Source: Pseudomonas chlororaphis (GTDB taxonomy: Bacteria; Pseudomonadota; Gammaproteobacteria; Pseudomonadales; Pseudomonadaceae). From it: a stretch of 64,000 nt of DNA. Numbering within the stretch: position 1 is the stretch's first letter; each line of letters opens with the position of its first letter. Shown here in pieces: positions 53,572-63,979 of this stretch. The stretch lies in the NCBI RefSeq assembly GCF_000783395.1, contig NZ_JSFK01000001.1, positions 601,673 to 665,672 on the forward strand, given 5' to 3'. Below the pieces are notes generated by a model. It made no database searches and had not been told where the DNA came from. It saw nothing but the letters and a program-made list of their open reading frames with translations. A program made the position numbers and the translations under genes.

Positions 53572-55032
53572 TCAGAACAACTTCATCTTCGGCGCTTCTT
53601 CTTTCAGCGGTTCGTTCTGCGCGGTCTGCGCATTCCAGCCACCGCCCAGGGCCTTGTACAGGTTGACCGCACTGGTCAACTGCGCGAGGCGGTCGGTGAT
53701 CAGCGCTTGTTGCGCGCTGAACAGCTGACGCTGGGCATCGAGGAAGGTCAGGTTGCTGTCGACGCCGATGCGGTAACGACGTTCGGCCAAACGGTAGTAA
53801 TCCTGGTTGGCCTGCACGAAGTCACGCTGCGCTTGCAGCTGTTCGGTGTAGGTCTGGCGGGCGGCGAGGCCGTCGGCGACTTCCTGGAAGGCCGTTTGAA
53901 TGGACTTCTCGTAGTTCGCCACGCCAATGTCCTTCTGGATCTTGGCGTAGTCGAGGCTGGCGCGCAGGCTGCCGGCGTTGAAGATTGGCAGGTTGATCTG
54001 CGGCTGGAACAGCCACGTCCCCGAACCACCCTTGAACAGACCGGACAGATCCGGACTCAGGCTGCCCGCGTTGGCGGTCAGGCTGATGCTCGGGAAAAAC
54101 GCTGCACGGGCCGCGCCGATGTTGGCGTTGGCCGCTTTCAGGTTGTATTCGGCTTGCAGGATGTCCGGACGACGTTGCAGCAGATCCGAAGGCAGACCGG
54201 CCGGGACGTCGCTGAGCAGGTCATCCGCCAGCGGTTTGGCCGCTTGCAGATTGGCCGGGATACCGGTGCCGAGCAGCAGGGTCAGGCTGTTTTCGTCCTG
54301 CGCGACCTGGCGGGTGTAACGCGCCAGTTGTGCCCGGGCGTTTTCCACGGATGTGCGCGACTGCGCGAGATCCAGCGCCGAAGCCACACCGACTTCGTTG
54401 CTGCGACTGGTCAGCTTGTAGCTTTCTTCAAAGGCACCGAGGGTGTCTTGCGTCAGCTTGAGCAGTTCCTTGTCCGCTTGCCAGGTCAGGTAAGCATTGG
54501 CAACGCTGGCAACCAGACTGATCTGGGTGCTGCGGCGTGCTTCTTCAGTGGCGAAGTATTGTTGCAACGCTTGTTCGCTCAGGCTGCGAACGCGACCGAA
54601 CAGGTCGAGTTCGTAGGCGCTGATGCCAACGGTAGCGGAGTAGGAGCTGGTGATGCCCGCTTCGCCGGTCTGCGACGCACGCGCCGGAACCCGCTGACGG
54701 CTGCCGCTGGCATTGGCCGAAACCGCCGGGAACAGATCGGCACGCTGGATGCGGTATTGAGCCGCGTAAGCGTCGATGTTCAGCGCCGCGACACGCAGGT
54801 CGCGGTTGTTTTCCAGGGACACCTGGATCAGCTGTTGCAGCGCAGGGTCATGGAAAAACTGCTTCCAGCCCTGCTCGGCAGCGGCCTGCGCCGGAGCCTG
54901 GGCCGGCGAGTACGCCGGCCCCTGCGGGTACTGACCTGCGACCGGAGCCTCAGGCTGCTGATAATCAGGTATCAGCGAGCAACCGCTCAGCACGAAGGCG
55001 GCGACTGCGATGGAGAGTAGCGACTTGCTCAT
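53572..55032 (-). CDS. emhC: OprM/TtgC/EmhC-type outer-membrane efflux channel
   Basis: A 486-residue outer-membrane lipoprotein (lipobox VLSGC, Cys18) of the OprM family. Two TolC-like repeats are recognised by [35 protein letters not shown] and [34 protein letters not shown]. It forms the exit duct of the tripartite pump. Its start overlaps the pump gene stop by four bases. The names oprM, ttgC and emhC denote the same family in different Pseudomonas species. Confidence 0.93.
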   Translation of the reverse strand: MSKSLLSIAVAAFVLSGCSLIPDYQQPEAPVAGQYPQGPAYSPAQAPAQAAAEQGWKQFFHDPALQQLIQVSLENNRDLRVAALNIDAYAAQYRIQRADLFPAVSANASGSRQRVPARASQTGEAGITSSYSATVGISAYELDLFGRVRSLSEQALQQYFATEEARRSTQISLVASVANAYLTWQADKELLKLTQDTLGAFEESYKLTSRSNEVGVASALDLAQSRTSVENARAQLARYTRQVAQDENSLTLLLGTGIPANLQAAKPLADDLLSDVPAGLPSDLLQRRPDILQAEYNLKAANANIGAARAAFFPSISLTANAGSLSPDLSGLFKGGSGTWLFQPQINLPIFNAGSLRASLDYAKIQKDIGVANYEKSIQTAFQEVADGLAARQTYTEQLQAQRDFVQANQDYYRLAERRYRIGVDSNLTFLDAQRQLFSAQQALITDRLAQLTSAVNLYKALGGGWNAQTAQNEPLKEEAPKMKLF

Positions 55033-58000
55033 TGGCCAGCCTCTTTAGGAGTTTCAGTCGCTTCATCCTCGTCAGCGATCTTACGCTGGCCGATGGACGA
55101 AACCGTAACGAAGAACAGTGGGACCCAGAAGATCGCCAGGATCGTGGCCGTGAGCATACCGCCAATCACGCCGGTACCGATCGCATGTTGACTGCCTGAA
55201 CCGGCGCCAGTGGAGATCGCCAACGGTACAACACCGAGGACGAAGGCCAGCGAGGTCATGATGATCGGGCGCAGACGCATGCGGCAGGCTTCGATCGCCG
55301 CGTCACGCAGGCTACGCCCCTGTTCATGCAGTTCCTTGGCGAATTCGACGATCAGAATGGCGTTTTTAGCCGCCAGACCGATGGTCGTCAACAGGCCTAC
55401 CTGGAAGTACACGTCGTTGGACAGACCGCGCAGGCTGGTGGCCAGCAGCGCACCGATGATCCCCAGTGGCACCACGAGCATAACCGCGATCGGAATCGAC
55501 CAGCTCTCGTACAACGCCGCCAGACACAGGAACACCATCAGCAGTGACAGAGCGTACAGCGCGGGCGCTTGCGAACCCGACAGACGTTCCTCATAGGACA
55601 GACCGGTCCAGGAGATACCGACACCCGCCGGCAGCTTCTTGGCAATCGCTTCGACTTCGGCCATCGCATCACCGGTGGAGTAACCCGGCGCCGGAGAGCC
55701 GAGGATCTCCATCGCTTCTACACCGTTGTAACGCGCCAGTTTCGGCGATCCGTAGATCCACTCGCCCTTGGCGAACGCGGAGAACGGCACCATGGTCCCG
55801 GCGCTGTTGCGCACGTACCACTTCTTCAAGTCTTCAGGGCTCATGCGAGCACCGGCCTGACCTTGCACGTACACCTTCTTCACGCGACCACGGTCGATGA
55901 AGTCGTTGACGTAGCTACTACCGAAGGAGATCGACAGGGTGCTGTTGATGTCGGCAATGCTCACACCGAGGGCCTGGGCCTTCTGATCGTCGATTTCCAG
56001 GTGGTATTGCGGCTCGTCGTTCAAGCCGTTCGGACGCACCTGATATAGCACCTTGCTCTGCGCTGCCAGACCGAGGAACTGGTTGCGCGCTTCCATCAGT
56101 TTTTCGTGACCGATACCGGCGCGGTCCTGCAGGAACACGTCGAAACCGGTGGCGTTACCCAATTCCAGTACCGCTGGCGGGGCGAAAGCAAACACCATCG
56201 CGTCGCGGAAGCTGAAGAAGTGTTGCTGCGCACGCTGGGCGAGGGCGAACACGCTGTTGCTCGCGTCACGCTCGTCCCACGGTTTGAGCATGATGAACGC
56301 CAGACCCGAGCTCTGACCGCGACCGGCGAAGTTGAAGCCGTTAACGGTGAACACCGAGGCGACCGCACCGGATTCTTTCTCCAGCAGGTAGGAACGCATT
56401 TCGTCGATCACGACTTGCGTACGCTCGGCACTGGAACCGGCCGGGGTTTGCACCTGGGCGAACAGTACGCCCTGGTCTTCTTCCGGCAGGAACGCGGTCG
56501 GAATACGGGTGAACAGCCAGATCATGCCAACAACGATCAGCAGATACGCCAGCAGATACGGGGCTTTGCGCGACAGCATGTTGCCAACGCCGCGCTCGTA
56601 GCTGCGAACGCCACGGTCGAAGTTACGGTTGAACCAGCCGAAGAAGCCTTTTTTCGGCGTGCCATGCTCGCCTTTCGGAATCGCCTTGAGCATGGTTGCG
56701 CACAGCGCCGGGGTGAAGATCAGCGCGACCAGTACCGACAGGGCCATGGCCGAGACGATGGTGATCGAGAACTGCTTGTAGATCACACCGGTGGAACCGC
56801 TGAAGAACGCCATCGGCAACAGTACCGCCGACAGAACCAGAGCAATACCGACCAGTGCGCCCTGGATCTGGCCCATGGACTTCTTGGTCGCTTCCTTCGG
56901 CGACAAGCCTTCTTCGCTCATCACCCGCTCGACGTTTTCCACCACGACGATGGCGTCGTCCACCAGCAAGCCGATGGCCAGCACCATGCCGAACATGGTC
57001 AGGGTGTTGATGCTGAAACCGAATGCCGCGAGGATGCCGAACGTACCCAGCAGTACCACCGGCACGGTCATCGTGGTGATGACGGTGGCGCGGAAGTTCT
57101 GCAGGAACAGGAACATCACCAGGAACACCAGCACGATCGCTTCGACCAGGGTTTCAACTACACCTTTGATCGATTCGGTTACCACCGGGGTGGTGTCGTA
57201 CGGGAACACCACTTCCATGCCTTGCGGGAAGAACGGCTTGAGCTCGTCAATCGTCTTGCGCAGGGCTTTGGCGGTGTCGAGGGCGTTGGCGCCGTTGGCC
57301 AGTTTTACCGCCAGACCGGAAGACGGTTTGCCGTTGAACTGTGCCGAAATGGTCGAGTTCTCACCGCCCAGACCGACATCGGCGACGTCGCCGACGCGCA
57401 CTTGCGAGCCGTCCTGATTGACCTTGAGCAGAATCGCCTTGAACTGCTCGGCGGTCTGCAGACGCGTCTTGCCGATGATCGTCGCGTTCAGTTGCTGGCC
57501 TGGCAGCGCCGGCAAACCGCCGAGCTGACCGGACGACACCTGGACGTTCTGTGCCGAAATCGCGGAGCTGATGTCAGCCGGGGTCAGGTTGTACTTGTTC
57601 AGCTTGGCCGGATCGAGCCAGATGCGCATCGCGTACTGGGCACCGAAGACCTGGAAGTCACCGACACCGGCGGTCCGCGAGATCGGATCCTGCATGTTCG
57701 ACACGATGTAGTTGGACAGGTCGTCCTTGGTCATGCTGCCGTCACGCGATACCACGCCGATGACCAAGAGGAAGTTTTTCACTGCCTTGGTCACGCGGAT
57801 ACCTTGTTGCTGCACTTCCTGCGGCAACAGCGGGGTGGCCAGGTTCAGCTTGTTCTGAACCTGCACCTGCGCGGTGTCGGAGTTGGTGCCTTGCTCGAAG
57901 GTCGCGGTGATGGTCATGCTGCCGTCGGAGTTACTTTCCGAGGACACATAACGCAGGTTGTCGATACCGTTGAGCTGCTGCTCGATCACCTGGACCACGG

Positions 58001-58178
58001 TGTCCTGCACGGTTTGCGCCGAAGCGCCCGGGTAGGTCACGGAGATCGCAATGGCCGGCGGCGCAATGCTCGGGTACTGGTTGATCGGCAATTTCAGGAT
58101 CGAAAGTGCCCCGACCAGCATGATCACCAGGGCAATTACCCAGGCGAAAATCGGACGGTCGATGAAGAATTTTGACAT
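55029..58178 (-). CDS. emhB: RND multidrug efflux pump, inner-membrane transporter (MexB/TtgB/EmhB)
   Basis: A 1049-residue HAE1-type RND pump driven by the proton gradient. The proton-relay aspartate pair is in TM4 ([14 protein letters not shown], about residues 407-408). [40 protein letters not shown] is the family start, and [17 protein letters not shown] and [13 protein letters not shown] lie in the pore domains. It exports hydrophobic antibiotics, solvents or aromatic compounds. It lies three bases from the adaptor gene upstream and overlaps the channel gene downstream. Confidence 0.97.
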   Translation of the reverse strand: MSKFFIDRPIFAWVIALVIMLVGALSILKLPINQYPSIAPPAIAISVTYPGASAQTVQDTVVQVIEQQLNGIDNLRYVSSESNSDGSMTITATFEQGTNSDTAQVQVQNKLNLATPLLPQEVQQQGIRVTKAVKNFLLVIGVVSRDGSMTKDDLSNYIVSNMQDPISRTAGVGDFQVFGAQYAMRIWLDPAKLNKYNLTPADISSAISAQNVQVSSGQLGGLPALPGQQLNATIIGKTRLQTAEQFKAILLKVNQDGSQVRVGDVADVGLGGENSTISAQFNGKPSSGLAVKLANGANALDTAKALRKTIDELKPFFPQGMEVVFPYDTTPVVTESIKGVVETLVEAIVLVFLVMFLFLQNFRATVITTMTVPVVLLGTFGILAAFGFSINTLTMFGMVLAIGLLVDDAIVVVENVERVMSEEGLSPKEATKKSMGQIQGALVGIALVLSAVLLPMAFFSGSTGVIYKQFSITIVSAMALSVLVALIFTPALCATMLKAIPKGEHGTPKKGFFGWFNRNFDRGVRSYERGVGNMLSRKAPYLLAYLLIVVGMIWLFTRIPTAFLPEEDQGVLFAQVQTPAGSSAERTQVVIDEMRSYLLEKESGAVASVFTVNGFNFAGRGQSSGLAFIMLKPWDERDASNSVFALAQRAQQHFFSFRDAMVFAFAPPAVLELGNATGFDVFLQDRAGIGHEKLMEARNQFLGLAAQSKVLYQVRPNGLNDEPQYHLEIDDQKAQALGVSIADINSTLSISFGSSYVNDFIDRGRVKKVYVQGQAGARMSPEDLKKWYVRNSAGTMVPFSAFAKGEWIYGSPKLARYNGVEAMEILGSPAPGYSTGDAMAEVEAIAKKLPAGVGISWTGLSYEERLSGSQAPALYALSLLMVFLCLAALYESWSIPIAVMLVVPLGIIGALLATSLRGLSNDVYFQVGLLTTIGLAAKNAILIVEFAKELHEQGRSLRDAAIEACRMRLRPIIMTSLAFVLGVVPLAISTGAGSGSQHAIGTGVIGGMLTATILAIFWVPLFFVTVSSIGQRKIADEDEATETPKEAGQ

Positions 58179-58181
58179 GGA

Positions 58182-59339
58182 TTACTCCCCTTTGCCGCCG
58201 GCGGCTTTGTCAGCTGCCTGAGCGGGGGCCGGGTTCTTGGTGCCTACGTTAGTGGCTTCGGACGGGTTGACCTGAACACCCGGGCGCACGTATTGCAGCC
58301 CTTCGGTGATCAGACGATCGCCAGCCTTGAGACCGTCTTCGATCAGCCACTGGCTGCCGACGGTGCGGCTGGCCTTGAGCTGACGCAGTTCGACCTTGTT
58401 GTCGGCGCCGACGACCAGTGCGGTCGGGGTGCCTTTGAGGTCGCGGGTCACGCCTTGTTGCGGTGCCAGAATGGCGGCGGCGTTGACACCAGCCTGCAAC
58501 TGGGCGCGGACGAACATGCCTGGCAGCAGGGTGTGATCCGGGTTCGGGAACACTGCACGCAGGGTCACCGAACCGGTAGTCGGGTCGACCGTGACTTCGG
58601 AGAATTCCAGCTTACCGTCGAGCTTGTACTGGCTGCCGTCTTCCAGGGTCAGTTTGACTGCTGCCGAGTTTTCACCGGATTTTTGCAGACGACCGCTTTC
58701 CAGCTCGCGGCGCAGTTCCAGCAGTTCAACCGAAGACTGGGTAACGTCAACGTAGATCGGGTCCAGTTGCTGAATCGTCGCCATTGCGTCGGCCTGACCA
58801 TTGCTGACCAGTGCGCCTTCGGTGACCGAAGAACGACCGATGCGGCCGGAGATCGGCGCATAGACCTTGGTGTATTTCACGTTGATCTGCGCGCTCTGCA
58901 GCGACGCTTCCGACTCCATGCGGTTGGACACGGCCGTGTCGTATTCCTGACGGCTCACGGCCTGCTCGTCGACCAGTTGCTTGTAGCGGTCGGAGATCGA
59001 CTTGGTCGAACGCAGGCTGGCTTCGGCGCTTTTCAGGGTCGCCTCATAGACCGCCGGATCGATCTGATACAGCTGCTGGCCGGCTTTGACATCGCCGCCT
59101 TCCTTGAATAGACGCTTGAGAATGATGCCGTTGACCTGCGGTCGAACTTCCGCAATACGGAACGCACTGGTGCGGCCCGGCAGTTCGGACGTGAGGGTGA
59201 ACGCTTGTGGTTGCAGGGTGACGACGCCGACCTGAGGGGGCGGAGCGGCCGGTGCCGCTTCTTCCTTTTTACATCCGCTGAGCAGCGATGCCAGGGCGAC
59301 GGCAGTGACCAGAGCGGTAACAGCTGGCTTGAATTGCAT
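58182..59339 (-). CDS. emhA: RND efflux periplasmic adaptor (MexA/TtgA/EmhA)
   Basis: A 385-residue membrane-fusion lipoprotein (lipobox LLSGC, Cys23) that links pump and channel. Lipoyl half-motifs lie at RPQVNGIILKRLFKEGGDVKAGQ and VNVKYTKVYAPISGRIGRSSVTEGALV-type positions, with a helical hairpin between. The ATG at 59339 starts MQFKPAVTALVTAVAL. The upstream 12-codon extension has no ribosome binding site. It is the first gene of the operon. Confidence 0.95.
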   Translation of the reverse strand: MQFKPAVTALVTAVALASLLSGCKKEEAAPAAPPPQVGVVTLQPQAFTLTSELPGRTSAFRIAEVRPQVNGIILKRLFKEGGDVKAGQQLYQIDPAVYEATLKSAEASLRSTKSISDRYKQLVDEQAVSRQEYDTAVSNRMESEASLQSAQINVKYTKVYAPISGRIGRSSVTEGALVSNGQADAMATIQQLDPIYVDVTQSSVELLELRRELESGRLQKSGENSAAVKLTLEDGSQYKLDGKLEFSEVTVDPTTGSVTLRAVFPNPDHTLLPGMFVRAQLQAGVNAAAILAPQQGVTRDLKGTPTALVVGADNKVELRQLKASRTVGSQWLIEDGLKAGDRLITEGLQYVRPGVQVNPSEATNVGTKNPAPAQAADKAAGGKGE

Positions 59340-59426
59340 GAAAATCCTCGGGTCAGGCGCGCAAAGAGCGCACAAGAAGTGTGTAAGGGTAAAAAAAGGA
59401 TACCGGGTGGATAAGTAGCTTGCTAA

Positions 59427-59462
59427 GGAATATACTTACGTTCATGGTTGTTTGTAAATACC
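59427..59462. promoter_or_regulatory. TtgR/EmhR-type operator overlapping the efflux promoter
   Basis: The minus strand reads GTATTTACAAACAACCATGA then ACGTAAGTATATTCC. As recalled, this matches the P. putida TtgR operator at nearly every base. It lies in the divergent region about 90 bases from the adaptor ATG and 145 bases from the regulator ATG, so the repressor can control both. Confidence 0.88.
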
Positions 59463-59605
59463 TTTGCCGCGTACCCAGCCCGTTACAAAAGTCGTTGCAA
59501 GGTTTGAAATTGTAGGCCGGGGAGCTGATCCGTGAGAGATCGCCCCCTCTTTATTCAGCGGATATTCAGCCATCCCTGAAACATCCTGTTTGAGGTTTTA
59601 CTGTC

Positions 59606-60238
59606 ATGGTCCGTCGTACCAAAGAGGAAGCTCAAGAAACCCGTAGCCAGATTCTGGAAGCGGCGGAGAAAGCCTTTTATGAAAGGGGCGTCGCTCGTAC
59701 GACGCTGGCCGACATCGCGACAATGGCCGGTGTTACGCGCGGTGCCATCTACTGGCATTTCAGCAACAAGGCGGACCTGGTCCAGGCGATGCTCGACAGC
59801 CTGCATGAGCCACTGGATGAATTGGCCAAGGCCAGCGAGAGCGAAGACGAACTCGACCCGCTGGGCTGCATGCGCAAATTGCTGATTCATTTGTTTCATC
59901 AAGTTGCGCTGGACCCGAAAACCCGGCGTATCAACGAAATTCTGTTTCATAAGTGCGAGTTCACCGATGAAATGTGCGATTTGCGCCAGCAGCGCCGGGT
60001 GGCCAGTCTCGAGTGCAATGAGCGCATCGGGCTGACCCTGCGTAATGCGGTGAATCGCGGCCAGTTGCCGGAAGATCTCGACACTGCCCGCGCGGCCATC
60101 AGCATTCACGCTTACATCGATGGCCTGCTGTATGGATGGCTTCTGGCGCCGGACAGCTTTGAGCTGCATGCCGAGGCCGAGCGTTGGGTCGATACAGGGT
60201 TGGATATGCTGCGCCTGAGCCCCAGCCTGCGCAAATGA
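59606..60238 (+). CDS. emhR: TetR-family repressor of the efflux operon (TtgR/EmhR)
   Basis: A 210-residue TetR regulator. The N-terminal helix-turn-helix is [51 protein letters not shown], close to TtgR/AcrR. The ligand domain carries [15 protein letters not shown] and [15 protein letters not shown], as in TtgR, which releases DNA on binding flavonoids or antibiotics. It is divergent from the pump operon with the operator between them. Confidence 0.94.
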   Translation: MVRRTKEEAQETRSQILEAAEKAFYERGVARTTLADIATMAGVTRGAIYWHFSNKADLVQAMLDSLHEPLDELAKASESEDELDPLGCMRKLLIHLFHQVALDPKTRRINEILFHKCEFTDEMCDLRQQRRVASLECNERIGLTLRNAVNRGQLPEDLDTARAAISIHAYIDGLLYGWLLAPDSFELHAEAERWVDTGLDMLRLSPSLRK

Positions 60239-60374
60239 AACAAAATGCGTAATTGGCACAGCTTATGTCAATTGGCCTGCCTTTACATACGTTTGCGGCG
60301 GGGAGTTTAAACGTAGCGAGCTAGGCATTTTGTAGGGAATTTGTGTCGTCTGTGTGAACAAGTGTTGGCCGCTT

Positions 60375-60524
60375 GCCCTCACCCTAGCCCTCTCCCAGAG
60401 GGAGAGGGGACTGACCGAGGTGTTCTTTCGAGTTACACCGACCTGAGATATCAGGTCGAACTCCAGATTTGAAACGCACACAGATCGGCTCCCTCTCCCC
60501 TGGGAGAGGGCTGGGGTGAGGGGC
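60375..60524. repeat. CCCTCTCCC inverted pair (family D)
   Basis: GCCCTCACCCTAGCCCTCTC...GAGAGGGCTGGGGTGAGGGG, same layout as the unit nested in the long inverted element at 36368-36520. Confidence 0.88.
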
Positions 60525-60562
60525 TACGTACTCAGCCGCGCAATAACTCTTCCGGCGAACAC

Positions 60563-60597
60563 AAAAAAGCCCCCGACTTTCACAAGTCGGGGGCTTT
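60563..60597 (-). terminator. terminator of the OYE gene
   Basis: AAAAAAGCCCCCGACTT-TCAC-AAGTCGGGGGCTTTC hairpin, about 20 bases past the OYE stop codon; it can also act toward emhR. Confidence 0.9.
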
Positions 60598-60616
60598 CGC
60601 GTTTCTGCGTGATGCC

Positions 60617-61666
60617 TTACAGCGCTGGATAGTCGATATAACCGACCGGCCCCTTACCGTAGAACAACTCCGGACGCGCCTCATTCAACGGCGCATCCGC
60701 CTTCAAACGCGCCGGCAGATCCGGGTTGGCAATGAACGGCACACCAAACGCGACCGCATCAGCCTTGCCACTGGCCAGCCATTCATTGGCGCTGTCCTTG
60801 GTGAATTTTTCGTTGGCGATGTACGGGCCGCCGAAAGCTTCTTTCAATTGCGGGCCGAGGCTGTCGGCGCCTTCTTTCTCGCGGGAGCAGATGAACGCGA
60901 TGCCGCGCTTGCCCAGCTCACGCGCGACGTAGGTGAAGGTTTCTGCCAGGTTGTCATCGCCCATGTCGTGGGAATCGGCGCGCGGTGCCAGGTGCACGCC
61001 AACGCGACCAGCGCCCCAGACTTCGATCGCCGCATCAGTCACTTCCAGCAGCAGACGCGCACGGTTTTCCAGCGAGCCACCGTAGTTGTCAGTGCGCTGG
61101 TTGGTGCTGCTTTGCAGGAACTGGTCGAGCAGGTAACCGTTGGCGCCGTGGATTTCCACGCCGTCAAAACCGGCGGCTTTGGCGTTCTCGGCGCCGGTGC
61201 GGTAGGCGTCGACGATGTCGGCGATTTCAGCGGTTTCCAGTGCACGTGGTGTTGGGTAGTCGGCCATTGGACGAACCAGGCTGACGTGGCCTTTTGGCTG
61301 TATTGCGCTCGGTGCCACCGGCGCTTCACCGTTGAGGTACGACGGGTGCGAGACGCGACCGACGTGCCACAGTTGCAGGAAGATCTTGCCGCCGGCAGCG
61401 TGAATCGCTTTGGTCACGTTGGCCCAGCCGCGCACTTGATCGTTGGACCAGATACCCGGGGTGTCCGGGTAGCCGACACCCATTGGCGTCACCGACGTGG
61501 CTTCGCTGAGGATCAGGCCGGCGGAAGCGCGCTGTACGTAGTATTCAGCCATCAGCGCGTTCGGTACGCGGCCTTCGTCGGCGCGGCAGCGGGTCAGCGG
61601 GGCCATGATGATGCGGTTGGCCAGCTCGATGTCGCCCAGTTTGATCGGATCAAAAATAGTTGCCAT
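60617..61666 (-). CDS. Old Yellow Enzyme-family alkene reductase (XenB/NemA type)
   Basis: A 349-residue FMN-dependent NAD(P)H reductase of activated alkenes and nitro-compounds. The start IFDPIKLGDIELANRIIMAPLTRCRA and the active-site HGANGYLLDQFLQ (His/Asn pair) are diagnostic. Further OYE features are YVQRASAGLILSEATSV, LQLWHVGRVSHP and TNQRTDNYGGSLENRARL. It resembles the XenB branch of P. fluorescens. It lies 28 bases from the MFS gene upstream and is probably co-transcribed with it. Confidence 0.94.
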   Translation of the reverse strand: MATIFDPIKLGDIELANRIIMAPLTRCRADEGRVPNALMAEYYVQRASAGLILSEATSVTPMGVGYPDTPGIWSNDQVRGWANVTKAIHAAGGKIFLQLWHVGRVSHPSYLNGEAPVAPSAIQPKGHVSLVRPMADYPTPRALETAEIADIVDAYRTGAENAKAAGFDGVEIHGANGYLLDQFLQSSTNQRTDNYGGSLENRARLLLEVTDAAIEVWGAGRVGVHLAPRADSHDMGDDNLAETFTYVARELGKRGIAFICSREKEGADSLGPQLKEAFGGPYIANEKFTKDSANEWLASGKADAVAFGVPFIANPDLPARLKADAPLNEARPELFYGKGPVGYIDYPAL

Positions 61667-61694
61667 GTCTACAACCCTCGTAAGTAAAAGTTAA

Positions 61695-62861
61695 TCAGTT
61701 AGTTGCCGGGGCCAGATCGGCATTGCCGTTCTGACGGAAAGTAATCAGCGTCACCAGCAGGGCGAGCACGGCCAGGGCGGCGGCTGCGAGCGGTACGCTG
61801 GTCAGGCCGTAGCCGTGGGCGATGACGCTGCCGCCGACCCAGGCGCCGAGGGCGTTACCGACGTTGAAGGCGCCGATGTTCAGAGTCGAAACCAGGTTTG
61901 GAGCGGCTTTGCCGAAGGTCACCACGTTGACTTGCAGCGCCGGCACGGCGGCAAAACACGCGGTGGCCCAGAGGAACAGGGTGATTTCAGTCGGGATCAG
62001 CGCAACGCTGGTCCAGGTCAGCACGGTGGAGACCACGGCCATGGCGATGAATACGCCAATCAGCGTGGCGGCCATGCCTTTGTCGGCGAGTTTGCCGCCA
62101 ATGATGTTGCCGACGGTCAGGCCCAGGCCGATCAGCATCAGCGTCCAGGTCACGCCACGCGGCGACACGCCAGTGACTTCGCCGAGCAGCGGGGCAACGT
62201 AGGTGAACAGGGTGAAGACGGACGCGGCGAACAGCGCGGTCATGCTCAGCGACAGCCAGATCCCGGCACCTTTGAGGGCGGCGAGTTCGGCGCGCATGTC
62301 GAGTTTTTCTTCGTCACGTTTGGCTGGCAGGAAACGGATCAGGCCGATCAGTGCGATCACACCAATGACGGTCACTGCCCAGAAAGTCGAGCGCCAGCCG
62401 TATTGCTGACCCAGCGCGGTGCCCAGCGGTACACCGAGGACGTTGGCCAGAGTCAGACCGGTGAACATCAAGGCCACTGCCGAAGCACGCTTGTTGGCCG
62501 GCACCAGATTGGCCGCCACTACCGAACCGATGCCGAAGAACGCACCGTGACACAGCGCGGTAATCACGCGGGCGAACATCAGCACGTTGTAGTCACTGGC
62601 AATGGCGCAGAGCAGGTTGCCGACAATAAAGATGCCCATCAACGCCACCAGTGCTGCTTTGCGCGGCAGTCTGGCCGTGGCCATCGCCATGAACGGCGCA
62701 CCGATGGCCACGCCGAGGGCGTATCCGGTCACTAGCCAGCCGGCGCCGGGGATCGACACACCAAGGTCGGCCGCCACATCGGGCAGCAGGCCCATGATGA
62801 CGAACTCGGTGGTGCCGATGGCGAAGGCGCTCAAGGCGAGGATGAGTAGCGAGAGGGGCAT
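61695..62861 (-). CDS. MFS exporter (AraJ/YdhP-like)
   Basis: A 388-residue twelve-helix carrier of the drug:H+ antiporter-1 group (MPLSLLILALSAFAIGTTEFVIMGLLPDVAADLGVS; GYALGVAIGAPFMAMATARLPRKA). It precedes the OYE gene and follows an ArsR-type regulator with which it may form a stress-response operon. The substrate is unknown. Confidence 0.9.
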   Translation of the reverse strand: MPLSLLILALSAFAIGTTEFVIMGLLPDVAADLGVSIPGAGWLVTGYALGVAIGAPFMAMATARLPRKAALVALMGIFIVGNLLCAIASDYNVLMFARVITALCHGAFFGIGSVVAANLVPANKRASAVALMFTGLTLANVLGVPLGTALGQQYGWRSTFWAVTVIGVIALIGLIRFLPAKRDEEKLDMRAELAALKGAGIWLSLSMTALFAASVFTLFTYVAPLLGEVTGVSPRGVTWTLMLIGLGLTVGNIIGGKLADKGMAATLIGVFIAMAVVSTVLTWTSVALIPTEITLFLWATACFAAVPALQVNVVTFGKAAPNLVSTLNIGAFNVGNALGAWVGGSVIAHGYGLTSVPLAAAALAVLALLVTLITFRQNGNADLAPATN

Positions 62862-62895
62862 GCAGGTTTCCTTGTCGGCTGGCTGACGTTAAGGG

Positions 62896-63198
62896 TCAGA
62901 GCTCTTTACTGAGGGTGCTGAGGAACGCCTGGATCACGTCCTCGTTTCGTTTGAAAAAGTGCCATTGACCGGCCTTCTGGCTGCTGATCAGACCGGCGCG
63001 TTGCAACGTTGCAAGGTGCGCAGAAACGGTCGACTGCGACAGGCCGCAGCGTTGATCGATCTGCCCGGCGCAAATGCCGTACTCGTGGTTGTGCAACTGT
63101 TCCGGGAATTCGTTCTTCGGGTCTTTCAGCCAGTTGAGGATGTCTCGCCGTACTGGGTGCGCCAGGGCTTTTATTATTTCGTCGAGGTCGAGGTTCAT
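62896..63198 (-). CDS. ArsR/SmtB-family regulator
   Basis: A 100-residue winged-helix repressor: IIKALAHPVRRDILNWLKDPKNEF then GICAGQIDQRCGLSQSTVSAHLATLQRAGLISSQKAGQWHFFKRNE. It lacks the classic ELCVCDL metal motif. A cysteine pair remains (ICAGQIDQRC), as in redox- or electrophile-sensing ArsR members such as YodB-like or quinone sensors. Its position upstream of an MFS/OYE pair suggests that role. It is the first gene of the leftward set. Confidence 0.88.
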   Translation of the reverse strand: MNLDLDEIIKALAHPVRRDILNWLKDPKNEFPEQLHNHEYGICAGQIDQRCGLSQSTVSAHLATLQRAGLISSQKAGQWHFFKRNEDVIQAFLSTLSKEL

Positions 63199-63211
63199 GG
63201 CAGGGTGCTCA

Positions 63212-63335
63212 TCATGTGTACAACGCTATATCGCGATGTGGCGAAATATAAATCGTTAGATCGCGATACACCAATATGATTTTGATCTGACGTCAGCATA
63301 AATTGGTATATCGCGTTATAACGATACGTGGGTGT
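63212..63335. promoter_or_regulatory. ATCGCG-rich repeats in the ArsR/acpH intergenic region
   Basis: The stretch includes TATATCGCGATG (63229-63240), AGATCGCGATAC and TATATCGCGTTATAACGATA (63309-63328). These repeated, imperfectly palindromic ATCGCG elements are probably the operators of the ArsR-type repressor. Assignment to it is inferred from position. Confidence 0.6.
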
Positions 63336-63368
63336 ATGGCTTATGGGCCGCAGTGCTAAGCTGCGCCC

Positions 63369-63947
63369 ATGAACTATCTCGCACATTTACACCTCGGTGG
63401 CCAGCGCCCCGGGCAACTGCTCGGCAGTCTGTATGGCGATTTCGTCAAAGGTCGGCTGCAAGGGCAGTTTGCGCCGGAGGTGGAAGCGGCCATTCAACTG
63501 CATCGCCGGATTGACGTGTTCACGGATCGCCATCCACTGGTAGATATCGCCCTGGGGCGGTTTTCCGACACGCGCCGGCGTTATGCCGGGATCGTCCTCG
63601 ATGTGTTTTTCGATCATTGCCTGGCGCGGGACTGGCGGCTGTATGCCGATCAGCCGCTGGAGGTTTTCACCGCTGACGTTTATCGGGTATTGACCCTCGA
63701 GCGGCAACTGCCCGAGCGGCTGGCGAAGATTGCCCCGCACATGGTTGCCAATGACTGGCTGGGTTCGTATCAGGAATTTGAAGTGCTGGAGCAGGTGTTG
63801 CGCGGGATCTCGCGGCGACTGAGCCGTCCGGAGGAACTGGCGGGTGCGATGCAGGAGTTGCGGCGGTTGTATGAGCCGCTCAGCGAAGACTTCAGGCTCT
63901 TCTACCCACAACTTCAGGACTTTGCACAATCCCCACCAACACCCTGA
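63369..63947 (+). CDS. acpH: acyl carrier protein phosphodiesterase AcpH
   Basis: A 192-residue HD-like hydrolase that removes 4'-phosphopantetheine from ACP. The start MNYLAHLHLGGQRPGQLLGSLYGDFVKG carries the family's metal-binding His and Asp residues. RRIDVFTDRHPLVDIALGRF and YAGIVLDVFFDHCLARDW hold the other conserved acidic and His residues. It stands alone at the end of the window; the ACP cassette at 17.1-18.0 kb is not linked to it. Confidence 0.93.
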   Translation: MNYLAHLHLGGQRPGQLLGSLYGDFVKGRLQGQFAPEVEAAIQLHRRIDVFTDRHPLVDIALGRFSDTRRRYAGIVLDVFFDHCLARDWRLYADQPLEVFTADVYRVLTLERQLPERLAKIAPHMVANDWLGSYQEFEVLEQVLRGISRRLSRPEELAGAMQELRRLYEPLSEDFRLFYPQLQDFAQSPPTP

Positions 63948-63951
63948 ATCC

Positions 63952-63979
63952 CTGTGGGAGCTGGCTTGCCAGCGATGGC
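63952..63979. repeat. REP arm (family A) near window end
   Basis: CCTGTGGGAGCTGGCTTGCC and AGCGATGG, after acpH. A partner arm, if any, lies beyond the window. Confidence 0.75.

Larger units (their letters stand above)
60239..60616. other. gene-free stretch with repeats and terminator
   Basis: About 380 bases between the converging emhR and OYE genes. It contains the family D inverted pair (60375-60524) and a strong terminator (60563-60597). No gene was seen. Confidence 0.65.

Noticed and set aside
56106..58175. 689-codon open frame opposite the RND pump gene
   Set aside because: Antisense to emhB with no recognisable domains; typical shadow in high-GC DNA.
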